From: Thermoguttaceae bacterium
GTDB taxonomy: Bacteria; Planctomycetota; Planctomycetia; Pirellulales; Thermoguttaceae
NCBI GenBank assembly: GCA_029975295.1
Contig: JARKPK010000189.1
Location: 49,261 to 113,260, forward strand
Direction of reading: 5' to 3'
Length of the DNA: 64,000 bases
Positions within the stretch are counted from its first letter, which is position 1. Each line of letters opens with the position of its first letter. This document shows, piece after piece, positions 56,712-64,000 of the stretch. Made by a program: the position numbers and the translations under genes. Below the pieces are notes generated by a model, which was not told where the DNA came from, ran no database searches, and worked only from the letters and a program-made list of their open reading frames with translations.

Positions 56712-57638
56712 ATGTCGAGCAATGCCGCTGTCGTTGAGTCGCTGCGCTGGAAGAAGATTCCCGTACTGGACGAGGGGTTTGTTTGCCTGGTCGATGCGAT
56801 GGGCGACGACGCCGCCATCGTGCAGGCCGCCCGGGTCAGTTACGGGGCCGGCACCAAGCAGGTTTCCGACGACCGCACGCTGATCCGCTACTTGATGCGG
56901 CACGAGCACACCACGCCGTTCGAGATGTGCGAGGTGAAGCTGTTGGTGCGTGTTCCGATGGACTGCTGGCGGCAGTGGATTCGCCACCGAATGGCTTCGG
57001 TGAACGAATACAGCACTCGCTACTCCGTGGCCATCGACGCCGCCCACCGGACCGGCTCCGACCAATGGCGCAAACAGGCCGCAAGTAATCGGCAGGGCAG
57101 CGAAGGAACGCTCGAACCCGAAGCCGGTCGGCGGCTCTCGCAGGCCGAGGCGGAATTGCACGCCCATGCCCGCGACGTGTATCGCCAGCGGCTTGAGGCG
57201 GGCATCGCCCGCGAGCAAGCCCGAAAAGACCTCCCGCTTTCGACCTACACAGAGGCCTATTGGAAGATTGATCTGCACAACCTGTTGCATTTTCTCCAAT
57301 TGCGCATGGACGAGCACGCGCAATGGGAGATTCGGCAGTATGCGTCGGCGATCGGACGCGAGATCGTCCGCCCGCTCTTCCCGCTGGCGTGGGAAGCGTT
57401 TGAGGACTATCGGCTTGGTTCGCTGCGGCTTACGCGGTTGGATTGCGCCGTGATTGCGCGGCTGGCCGCTGCCGGCAAACTGCCTGCCGATGAAGCGGCC
57501 TTTGCGGCTGCGGGCGATCCGAGTTGGGCGGGGCTGACCCGTTGCCGCGAGCGCGACGAGTGCCGCGATAAGCTCCGGCAATTAGGCCTCTGCCGCGGCG
57601 GATCCGAACCGAGCGCCCCCGCCGCCGATGCCGGCTGA
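56712..57638 (+). CDS. thyX: FAD-dependent thymidylate synthase
   Basis: A 308-residue flavin-dependent thymidylate synthase that makes dTMP from dUMP with methylene-tetrahydrofolate and NADPH, without dihydrofolate production. The ThyX motif RHRMASVNEYSTRYS is complete (about residues 91-105). The flavin- and dUMP-contacting HEHTTPFEMCEVKL, and NNLLHFLQLRMDEHAQWEIR segments also fit. It starts at an ATG with GAGGGG seven bases before it. The length is somewhat above the usual 220-260 because of an extra C-terminal tail. ThyX is common where ThyA and DHFR are missing, and folP at 22.5 kb is the other folate gene in the window. Confidence 0.97.
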   Translation: MSSNAAVVESLRWKKIPVLDEGFVCLVDAMGDDAAIVQAARVSYGAGTKQVSDDRTLIRYLMRHEHTTPFEMCEVKLLVRVPMDCWRQWIRHRMASVNEYSTRYSVAIDAAHRTGSDQWRKQAASNRQGSEGTLEPEAGRRLSQAEAELHAHARDVYRQRLEAGIAREQARKDLPLSTYTEAYWKIDLHNLLHFLQLRMDEHAQWEIRQYASAIGREIVRPLFPLAWEAFEDYRLGSLRLTRLDCAVIARLAAAGKLPADEAAFAAAGDPSWAGLTRCRERDECRDKLRQLGLCRGGSEPSAPAADAG

Positions 57639-57764
57639 TCGCCGCCGATATTGCCGCCGCTTGATTGATGTGGGAAAACAATTACGCTCAAAGAGCGCCA
57701 GTCAGCCTATTGCCCGACTGCGACGCCCATGCCCTTTCATTCGCCTTGGAAAGCAGAACACCCG

Positions 57765-58175
57765 ATGGAAAATTATTCCCCCGGCAAGAAGGCCCTGTGC
57801 GACGAATTGTTGGCCCTCAACCAGCGGCTGCTGGAAAGCATCATGGTCGGCGACTGGGAAACGTACAGCTCGCTGTGCGATCCGACGATCACCGCCTTCG
57901 AGCCCGAGGCTTGCGGGGCGCTGGTCGAAGGCCTTGATTTCCACGGGTTCTACTTCGACCAAGGCGGCACGCCGGGCGTCCACAACACCACGATGGCCTC
58001 GCCCCATGTTCGGCTGCTGGGCGACGACGCCGCCGTGTTGTCCTACATCCGATTGACGCAGCGGATTGGCGACGACGGCAAACCGCACACGGCATGCTGC
58101 GAAGAAACCCGCGTGTGGCAGCGCACATCCGGCGGTTGGAAGCACGTGCATTTTCATCGTTCGCTGCCGCGATGA
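57765..58175 (+). CDS. CaMKII hub (association) domain protein
   Basis: A 136-residue protein that is almost entirely a Ca2+/calmodulin-dependent kinase II association (hub) domain, of the SnoaL/NTF2-like fold. From memory, the animal hub has [20 protein letters not shown]; here CDPTITAFEPEACGALVEGL (residues 38-57) is nearly the same, and DFHGFYF, the YIRLTQ, EETRVW and VHFHRS segments (about 94-133) match equally well. The Arg residues of the hub pocket (in YIRLTQ, ETRVW and HRS) are kept. No kinase domain is fused or nearby. It is preceded by thyX and followed by the convergent xseA. An earlier start at 57729 would add 12 residues. It should assemble as a ring or dimer like other NTF2-like proteins. 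Confidence 0.93.
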   Translation: MENYSPGKKALCDELLALNQRLLESIMVGDWETYSSLCDPTITAFEPEACGALVEGLDFHGFYFDQGGTPGVHNTTMASPHVRLLGDDAAVLSYIRLTQRIGDDGKPHTACCEETRVWQRTSGGWKHVHFHRSLPR

Positions 58176-58315
58176 TTGTCTAGCGCCGCGACAACAGTCG
58201 CTTGCTACGATAACCGTTCGCTGCCGCGATAGCGACGGCGAAGCCGAGGGCCTTTGAACTTTGCCGGCGCGGCTCGGCCATCGGTGCCATCGATCCGCCG
58301 GCAGACTTGATTTTT

Positions 58316-59590
58316 TCAATCCGCCTCGGGCGGCTCGACTTCGATCGACTCGACGCGGCTGGCGGCCTTGCCCCGCGCGAACCGAGTGGTGATGATTTCG
58401 CCGGGCCGCAGATCGGCGGCATCGCGAACCACTCGGCCGGCGTCGCCGTGTTGAGTGAGCGAGTAGCCGCGAGCCAACACGCCAAGCGGGCTGAGGGATT
58501 CGAGACGAGCGGCCGCCGATTCCAGCCGCAACTGGGCGTTGCGGCGGCTTGCCTCGATGGCTCGAGCCGCTGCATCCGCCAACTCATCGAGGTATTGCGC
58601 CTTCACGCGCACGAGCTCCTCCGGTCGGCGAAAGACGGCGCTGCGCGCCAATGCTTCGACCTGCGCGCGAGCGGCGGTCAGCCGCAGGCGGACGGCCCCG
58701 GCCAGCCGGCGATCCCACTGGGCCAAACGCGCCGCCCATTCCTCGGCCGAGGGAACCACCCGCTCGGCGGCTTCGCTGGGTGTCAAGGCCCGCAGGTCGG
58801 CGGCCAGATCGGCTAGGGTTACGTCGATTTCGTGCCCCACGGCCGAAACCACGGGCAACCGCGAGGCGGCAATCGCCCGAACCACAACTTCCTCGTTGAA
58901 CGCCCACAGGTCGTCGCTGCTTCCGCCGCCCCGGGCGAGCACCAGGCAGTCTAAAGGCCTTCGCACCCGATTGGCCCGTTGGATCGCGGCGGCGATTTCG
59001 GCACCGGCGCCCTCGCCTTGCACTCGCGTGGGAACGATTAGCACCGACAATCCCCGCCATCGGCGCCGCAGCACCTGCACGAAATCGCGGACGGCCGCTC
59101 CGCTGGGACTCGTGACCAGCGCCAACGAGCGAACCCATTGGGGCAAAGGCCGCTTTCGCGCCGGGTCGAACAACCCCTCGGCCGAAAGCTTGGCGTGCAA
59201 CTGGCGGAAGGCCAATTGCAGCGCGCCGATTCCCCGCGGCTCGATCTGATCGATGACCAATTGATAGGTTCCCCGCGGCGGGTAAATCTCGACCGTGCCG
59301 CGGCAAAGCACTTCCATCCCCTCGGCCAAGGCGAACTTCAGCCGCTCGGCTTTGCTTCGCCAGAGAACGGCGCGAATTTGCGCCGTGTCGTCCTTCAGCG
59401 TCACATAGATGTGGCCCGACGCCGGCGTCGCCAAATCGCCAATCTCTCCCGCGACGTGAACGCGGGCGAATGAGTGTTCAACCACCGCTTTGATTTGCGC
59501 AGTCAGTTCCGAAACGCTTAGCGGCGCGGCTTGCCCGGGCACGGCAAACAACGACGGCGTCTCTCGCTTGATCGGTCGCTTGGCAGCCAT
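58316..59590 (-). CDS. xseA: Exodeoxyribonuclease VII large subunit
   Basis: A 424-residue enzyme subunit that degrades single-stranded DNA to short oligonucleotides. An N-terminal OB-fold (about 20-115: LTAQIKAVVEHSFARVHVAGEIGDL, SGHIYVTLKDD, LCRGTVEIYPPRGTYQLVIDQI) precedes the catalytic domain (about 130-330: ALVTSPSGAAVRDFVQVLRRR, LARGGGSSDDLWAFNEE, VVSAVGHEIDVTLADLAAD) and a C-terminal coiled coil and tail (LGVLARGYSLTQ). The ATG at 59590 follows AGGAAGG. The partner XseB is not encoded directly downstream, where one would usually expect it. Confidence 0.97.
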   Translation of the reverse strand: MAAKRPIKRETPSLFAVPGQAAPLSVSELTAQIKAVVEHSFARVHVAGEIGDLATPASGHIYVTLKDDTAQIRAVLWRSKAERLKFALAEGMEVLCRGTVEIYPPRGTYQLVIDQIEPRGIGALQLAFRQLHAKLSAEGLFDPARKRPLPQWVRSLALVTSPSGAAVRDFVQVLRRRWRGLSVLIVPTRVQGEGAGAEIAAAIQRANRVRRPLDCLVLARGGGSSDDLWAFNEEVVVRAIAASRLPVVSAVGHEIDVTLADLAADLRALTPSEAAERVVPSAEEWAARLAQWDRRLAGAVRLRLTAARAQVEALARSAVFRRPEELVRVKAQYLDELADAAARAIEASRRNAQLRLESAAARLESLSPLGVLARGYSLTQHGDAGRVVRDAADLRPGEIITTRFARGKAASRVESIEVEPPEAD

Positions 59591-60079
59591 GGTCCTTCCT
59601 GCATCGTCGCATGCACACAACGCGTGACGGCCGGTTCGCTTAGTGTAGGTGAAGCGGCCCGTCATCGGTAGTTGGGTTGCATTTGTTCCGGGCGGCTTCG
59701 GCGGAGCCACCGGTTCAATGCCGGTTCTCCGCGGTTGCAGAATCGCTCCGTGCAAACGGACGATATGGCGGAGCCCACGAGACCGGGCCGGGCTGCTGTT
59801 CTTCGGAACCGGGGACGCCCGGGCGTGTTAAGCATCCTTTGCGCTTGCCTCATCGGTAAGGTGCCGGGTACGCTAAACTAGGGCGATACACCCGCGAAAG
59901 CGGCCGCGAGCCAAGCGGAGCGACCGAAAGGCGAGCAACGCTCGCTTGGGGCGATTCTCGTATTCCGCGATTCCATTCCGAATTTTTAGCCCAGGCACGA
60001 GTGTTTCGTCGGCTGCCGCTCGGTTCGCGTCGGAGGGGGGCGGCACTGTCGTCTTTGGAGAAGGGGATTAGGACCAGCA
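59591..60079. other. Divergent intergenic region with a strong hairpin
   Basis: About 490 bases between xseA and the beta-propeller gene. A hairpin at 59701-59732 (GCGGAG with CTCCGC outside, ACCGG with CCGGT inside) has the loop TTCAATG. No coding frame is supported. Confidence 0.4.
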
Positions 60080-61765
60080 ATGCATCGATTCATTTTCTTT
60101 TGGGTGGCGGTCGTAGCCGGAGCAACGATGAGCATTGATGGGCCGGCGATTCGTTCGGACGCGTCTGCCGCGGCAGCGCAGGCAAACTGGCTTCAATGGG
60201 GCGGTTCGCCTAGTCGCAACAACGTTTCGCCCGCGAGGAACTTGCCGGAAAAATGGTCGATCGGCGACTACGACGCCGACGCCGGCCGATGGGATCGCGA
60301 GTCGGCCGAGAATGTCGTTTGGGTGGCGCGGCTCGGCTCGCAAAGCTACGGAACGCCGGTTGTCGCCGGCAGCAAGGTGCTTTGCGCCGGCAACAATGGA
60401 GCAGGCTACCTGGCCCGCTATCCCAAGAAGGTTGATCTTGGATGCTTGTTCGCCTTCGACCGTGGCGACGGGCGATTTCTGTGGCAGCTTTCGCGGGAAA
60501 AGCACCCGTTGGGAGATTCGGTCGATTGGGAGCTTCAGGGTATTTGCTCGGTGCCGCTGGTCGAGGGAGATCGCGTGTGGATCGTAACCAATCTGGGCGA
60601 GGTGCTTTGCCTCGACTTGGAAGGCTTTGCCGATGGCGAAAACGACGGCCCGTACCGCGACGAACCGAATGAGAACCGCGACGAGGCCGATATCGTTTGG
60701 CGGTTCGATATGATGAGATCGCTCGGCTCAGTGCAGCACAACATGGCGAGTTGCTCGGTGACGGCCTGGGGCGATTTGCTGTTGGTGGGCACCTCGAACG
60801 GCATCGACGACGAACACAAGAAGCTGCCGGCCCCCGACGCCCCGGCCTTCGTTGCGCTCGACAAGCGAACGGGCAAAGTGCTTTGGACCGACAACGCGCC
60901 GAACCCGGGCATTCTGCACGGACAATGGGGCTCGCCGGCAGCGGGCGAGTTGGGAGGCGTGCCGCAGGCGATCTTTCCGGGCGGTGACGGATGGCTGTAC
61001 AGCTTTCGCGCCGCCCCGACGCCCGACGGCAAGCCCGAACTGCTCTGGAAGTTCGATTGCAACCCGAAAACCGCCGTGTACAAGAGCGGCGGCCGCGGCG
61101 ACCGTTGCGAACTGATTGCCACGCCGGTCATTGCCGAAGGGAAGGTGTTCATCGCCATCGGGCAAGATCCCGAGTACGGCGAAGGCCCCGGCCGACTGTG
61201 GTGCATCGACCCGACCAAACGCGGCGACGTCAGCGCCGAACTGGTGGTCGATGCCCAAGGCAAGCCCGTGCCGCACCGCCGCACCGTTGCGGTCGATCCC
61301 GCCGCGGGCGAGAAGGCGACGGCCAATCCCAACAGCGCGGCCGTGTGGTGTTACACCGGATGCGATTTGAACGGGAACGGCAAGCTCGACTTCGAAGAAA
61401 CGATGCACCGCTCGTTGAGCAAAGTGGTTGTCGCCCAAGGGCTGGTGTTTACGGCCGATCTGGCCGGCGTGGTTCATTGCCTCGATGCCGCCGACGGCCG
61501 ATTGCTGTGGTCGCACGACTTGATGGCGGCCGTTTGGGGTTCGCCCTTGGCGGCCGACGGAAGGTTCTTCATTGGCGACGAAGACGGCAAAGTGTCGGTG
61601 TTTGCGATCGCCCGCGAGAAGAAGCTTCTTAGCGAGAACAACATGGGCGCTTCGATCTACAGCACACCCGTTGCCGTGGGCGATACGATCTTTGTGGCTA
61701 CCCGCAGCCATTTGGCCGCTGTTCGCCGCGCCCGACCGGCCGGCGACGAACCGACACAGCCGTAA
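60080..61765 (+). CDS. PQQ-type beta-propeller secreted protein
   Basis: A 561-residue exported protein. The N-terminal signal (about residues 3-33) has a hydrophobic core followed by ASAAAAQANW. The rest is an eight-bladed PQQ-like beta-propeller (WLQWGGSPSRNNVS, then repeated CAFDRGDGRFLWQ, AFVALDKRTGKVLW, CIDPTKRGDV, VHCLDAADGRLLWSHD and a VFAIAREKKLL blade). AGGA upstream supports the start. Such proteins occur widely in planctomycetes as WD40/PQQ-like exported proteins and may be assembly or binding scaffolds, not quinoprotein enzymes. It is convergent with the small membrane protein at the end of the nuo operon. Confidence 0.92.
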   Translation: MHRFIFFWVAVVAGATMSIDGPAIRSDASAAAAQANWLQWGGSPSRNNVSPARNLPEKWSIGDYDADAGRWDRESAENVVWVARLGSQSYGTPVVAGSKVLCAGNNGAGYLARYPKKVDLGCLFAFDRGDGRFLWQLSREKHPLGDSVDWELQGICSVPLVEGDRVWIVTNLGEVLCLDLEGFADGENDGPYRDEPNENRDEADIVWRFDMMRSLGSVQHNMASCSVTAWGDLLLVGTSNGIDDEHKKLPAPDAPAFVALDKRTGKVLWTDNAPNPGILHGQWGSPAAGELGGVPQAIFPGGDGWLYSFRAAPTPDGKPELLWKFDCNPKTAVYKSGGRGDRCELIATPVIAEGKVFIAIGQDPEYGEGPGRLWCIDPTKRGDVSAELVVDAQGKPVPHRRTVAVDPAAGEKATANPNSAAVWCYTGCDLNGNGKLDFEETMHRSLSKVVVAQGLVFTADLAGVVHCLDAADGRLLWSHDLMAAVWGSPLAADGRFFIGDEDGKVSVFAIAREKKLLSENNMGASIYSTPVAVGDTIFVATRSHLAAVRRARPAGDEPTQP

Positions 61766-61936
61766 GCTGTTTCGCCGCCGGTCAAAGCGCGCCGCAAGTT
61801 TTCGTCGAACAATTCGATGAGCTTGGTGTTCGCAGTCGGTCCCCATCCAAGACCTTGTGATGTTGCCGGTCCGATTTCGCCCAAATCGAATCGCGGCTCG
61901 CCGACACTGCTTCACGGCCGTTTCGTCGCTGCGGTT

Positions 61937-62170
61937 TCAAATGAATCGCCAGGCGGAATCGAGCAGGCCGGCGATGAACCAGATTGCGGCGAAAACCCAA
62001 GTGGCAGCCATGCCGTATCGCAGGGACGATTCCGACGCTCGGCCCACGTTCATCCCCAGCAGCCCGGCGAAAAACAGGCCCACGACGTTCTCTGCGCTGT
62101 CGCCAAAAACGATCCACGCGGCAACGGCGGAAACGAACGCGAAAAGCACGATCCACCAAAGGAGAGCCAT
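61937..62170 (-). CDS. Small membrane protein after nuoN
   Basis: A 77-residue very hydrophobic protein. Helices can be predicted at about 2-22 (LLWWIVLFAFVSAVAAWIVF), 28-41 (ENVVGLFFAGLLG) and 52-74 (GMAATWVFAAIWFIAGLLDS). The ATG at 62170 lies 12 bases after the nuoN stop, so it is likely part of the same operon. I do not recognise a family. It may be an accessory or unrelated membrane protein, and there is no evidence that it is a complex I subunit. Confidence 0.75.
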   Translation of the reverse strand: MALLWWIVLFAFVSAVAAWIVFGDSAENVVGLFFAGLLGMNVGRASESSLRYGMAATWVFAAIWFIAGLLDSAWRFI

Positions 62171-62182
62171 CGGGTGCTATTG

Positions 62183-63811
62183 CTACGGGGTGTGGTGGGC
62201 GGCGCGGGCTGCGGGCGGCAGCGGGTCGCTTGGCGTTGCGCGCCGGGCCGCTTCGTGCAATGGGCCGGCCAGCAGCCCCAAAACAACGGCCAACACGGCC
62301 GCACACAAAGCGGCCAGGGCCGGGCCCGAGACGTGGTCGCCCGGCCGCGGTTTGACCGTAGCGGCGGTGTGGGCCGAGCTGCCGGTTTCGGCGGCCTTGG
62401 CGTGCGAGTCGGTTGCCGATGGTCGTCGGAAGTACATCACCGCTGCGATGCGCAAATAGTAGGCCGCCGCCACGGCCGCGTTGAGCACGCCAATGATCGC
62501 CAGCGCGACGAACAGCTTTGCCGCGCCCGGCGACGCCGCCGGATCGACTGCCACGGCCAACGCGGAACCGAACAGGAACAGTTTTCCCCAAAACCCGGCC
62601 AACGGCGGCAACCCCGTCAGGCTGAACAAGCTGACGGCCAGGGCGGCCGCCATCCAGGGCCGAGAATAGGCCAGGCCGGCCAGTTGGTCGATGCGGTCGA
62701 TCCGCCCGCCGCGTTCCACGGCCGACAGCGAGGCAAACACGCCAACTACGGCGACGGCATAGACGGCCAGATAGAAGAGCACCGCGGCCGCCCCGTTCCA
62801 ATCGGCCGCTGCGCCCTCGCCGGCGCCGCCCAAGCCGGCCAATGCGGCGCACAGGCCGACGAGCATGTAGCCCGATTGCGCGATCGACGAGTAGGCCAGC
62901 ATCCGCCGGACGTTCTCTTGCCGCAGCGCCAGCAGGTTGCCCAAGGTCATGCTGCACACGGCCGAGGCGAAGAGCAACCGCCACGACAGTTCGGCCTGAA
63001 GCGGCACGACTTCGATCAGCAGTCGGCCGAGCACGAAGACGCCCGTCGCCTTCGGCACAATCGACAACAGCGCGGCGTTAGCGTGCGAGGTCCCTTCGTA
63101 CACGTCGGGCGCGTAGAAGTGCATCGGTACTGCCGTCAGCCGAAACGCCAGGGCGACGATCGTAACAATCAGCCCCAGGGCCACCAACCGGCCCGATGCG
63201 CCCGCGGCGAAGGCAGCGGCCATCTCGGGCAGCCGTGTCGAGCCGGTCGCTCCGTAGAGGAACGCCAGCCCATAAACGAGCACGGCCGAGGCAATCACGC
63301 TGAGGATGAAATACTTCACGGCGGCTTCGCGGCCGGGGGCGTCGGATCGGCCCAAGCCGAGAAGCAGGTAGGTGGGGATCGAAACCAATTCCAGCGCGGC
63401 GAACAACAGCACCAAATCTTCGGCCGCGGCGGCCAGCATCACGCCCACGGTCAACAGCAACAGCGAACCGACGTACTCGGCCTCGCCGGCAGCCCGATCC
63501 GGCCCACCGCGCATCAGCAGCAACAGCGCCGCAGCGCCCAAGGCGAACCAGCGGGCGAATTGGACCCACGGGCCAATCGCCACCGGCGGCAGCCACGGGG
63601 CGCCGGCCGCACCGGTCGCAGCGCGCAGGGCCTCGAACTGCTCGACCCCGCCGAACCGATAAAGGCACCACGCGGCCGCGACGACAGCAACCAATGCCGC
63701 ATCGTGCCATCGCCGGCGGTGCCGCGCGAACGCTCCGCCCAGGCAAATGCCGACCCCGGCCAGGGCCAGCACGATTTCGGGCAGCAGGGTTGGCAACAGT
63801 TCGGCGGTCAC
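62183..63811 (-). CDS. nuoN: NADH-quinone oxidoreductase subunit N
   Basis: A 542-residue proton-pumping subunit of respiratory complex I, with about 14 membrane helices. Landmarks of the antiporter-like family include ALELVSIPTYLLLGL (conserved Glu), the EAAVKYFILSVIASAVLVYG segment with its essential Lys, MHFYAPDVYEGTS, VPKATGVFVLGRLL and LAYSSIAQSGYMLVGL. The C-terminal part is Ala-rich. It begins at a GTG (63811) that overlaps the stop of the preceding gene (GTGA), so it is translationally coupled to it. NuoN usually follows nuoM. The length is slightly above typical. Confidence 0.96.
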   Translation of the reverse strand: MTAELLPTLLPEIVLALAGVGICLGGAFARHRRRWHDAALVAVVAAAWCLYRFGGVEQFEALRAATGAAGAPWLPPVAIGPWVQFARWFALGAAALLLLMRGGPDRAAGEAEYVGSLLLLTVGVMLAAAAEDLVLLFAALELVSIPTYLLLGLGRSDAPGREAAVKYFILSVIASAVLVYGLAFLYGATGSTRLPEMAAAFAAGASGRLVALGLIVTIVALAFRLTAVPMHFYAPDVYEGTSHANAALLSIVPKATGVFVLGRLLIEVVPLQAELSWRLLFASAVCSMTLGNLLALRQENVRRMLAYSSIAQSGYMLVGLCAALAGLGGAGEGAAADWNGAAAVLFYLAVYAVAVVGVFASLSAVERGGRIDRIDQLAGLAYSRPWMAAALAVSLFSLTGLPPLAGFWGKLFLFGSALAVAVDPAASPGAAKLFVALAIIGVLNAAVAAAYYLRIAAVMYFRRPSATDSHAKAAETGSSAHTAATVKPRPGDHVSGPALAALCAAVLAVVLGLLAGPLHEAARRATPSDPLPPAARAAHHTP

Positions 63812-64000
63812 GCTTGGCCCCCAAACGGTCGGTAGTTTTCGACAAGCGGCGGCACGCCTGCGACAAAGGGCGGCACGGCCACAACAGGAATCTCAACGCG
63901 AACAATCGTCGCGGCAATCAACGCGCCCGCAGGTTCTTCGGCTGGAAGCGCCGCAGCCGGCGCGGGCCGGCCGCAGCCGAACGCCGACAGGTCGGCCGCG
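63808..64000 (-). CDS. C-terminal end of an upstream nuo-operon gene (partial)
   Basis: A frame open to the window edge on the minus strand that ends in a TGA overlapping the nuoN GTG (63808-63811). The last 63 residues are Ala/Pro-rich, ending PPFVAGVPPLVENYRPFGGQA. The coupling and open length suggest the C-terminus of the gene before nuoN, normally nuoM. The sequence seen is not membrane-like, so this would be an extra tail, or the gene is not nuoM. Only the extreme C-terminus is in the window. Confidence 0.45.
   Translation of the reverse strand, partial: AADLSAFGCGRPAPAAALPAEEPAGALIAATIVRVEIPVVAVPPFVAGVPPLVENYRPFGGQA

Noticed and set aside
58180..58315. Possible xseB after xseA
   Set aside because: Frames there do not show the short helical XseB pattern.
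59701..59732. Possible tRNA gene
   Set aside because: Only a T-arm-like hairpin is present; acceptor, D and anticodon arms are missing.

Overview
The window looks like chromosomal DNA of a planctomycete, most likely from the Pirellulales. It is GC-rich and carries a set of families typical of that group: a DUF1559-type prepilin-like protein with an H-x9-DG tail, a DUF1553/DUF1549 cytochrome-like protein coupled by a 4-bp overlap to a Tat-exported DUF1501 protein, a DUF1598 protein, and many Tat-dependent exported redox proteins. I see no rRNA, CRISPR array, phage or insertion sequence, and no tRNA I could defend. The order assignment is inference from gene content only.

Layout. 0.7-3 kb: prepilin-like protein and a fumarylacetoacetase-family hydrolase. 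3.4-7.1 kb: a degenerate HD / PAS / GGDEF protein followed by a flagellin-like protein. 7.4-14 kb: DUF1598, DUF1501 and DUF1553 exported proteins. 15-20.4 kb: a Tat-exported sugar-isomerase-like protein, a fasciclin protein, and a minus-strand pair of exported FAD oxidoreductase plus membrane polyferredoxin. 21-25 kb: an HTH-receiver regulator, folP, a 62-residue protein and a CapA-like protein. 25.4-31.7 kb: a homocysteine methyltransferase module convergent with a minus-strand series (histidine kinase, response regulator, DUF1638, MtaA-like methyltransferase, iron alcohol dehydrogenase). 32-39.8 kb: B12-binding radical SAM protein, tsaE-thiL, an HtrA-like protease, a proline-rich secreted protein and an SDR reductase. 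40.5-47.8 kb: DUF11 repeat protein, a stand-alone LigD-type phosphoesterase-like domain, tyrS, ispD and a 59-residue coiled-coil protein. 48-51.8 kb: an FMN-binding protein followed by a large membrane polyferredoxin. 51.9-56.2 kb: an ABC exporter operon. 56.7-59.6 kb: thyX, a bacterial homologue of the CaMKII hub domain, and xseA. 60-64 kb: a PQQ-type beta-propeller protein and the end of a respiratory complex I (nuo) operon.

How genes may work together. The most interesting theme is extracytoplasmic electron transfer. Two loci (about 17.7-20.4 kb and 48.0-51.8 kb) each pair an exported flavoprotein with a NapH-like membrane protein whose own internal twin-arginine motif follows four transmembrane helices and precedes a block of 4Fe-4S motifs. 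This topology predicts Sec-then-Tat assembly and Fe-S clusters on the outer face. A second theme is one-carbon chemistry: a MtaA-type methyltransferase with intact zinc ligands, DUF1638, an iron alcohol dehydrogenase and a homocysteine methyltransferase module lie together behind a two-component system. A third is a kinase-free CaMKII hub domain strikingly like the animal domain. Assignments rest on reading motifs by eye; no database search was run.
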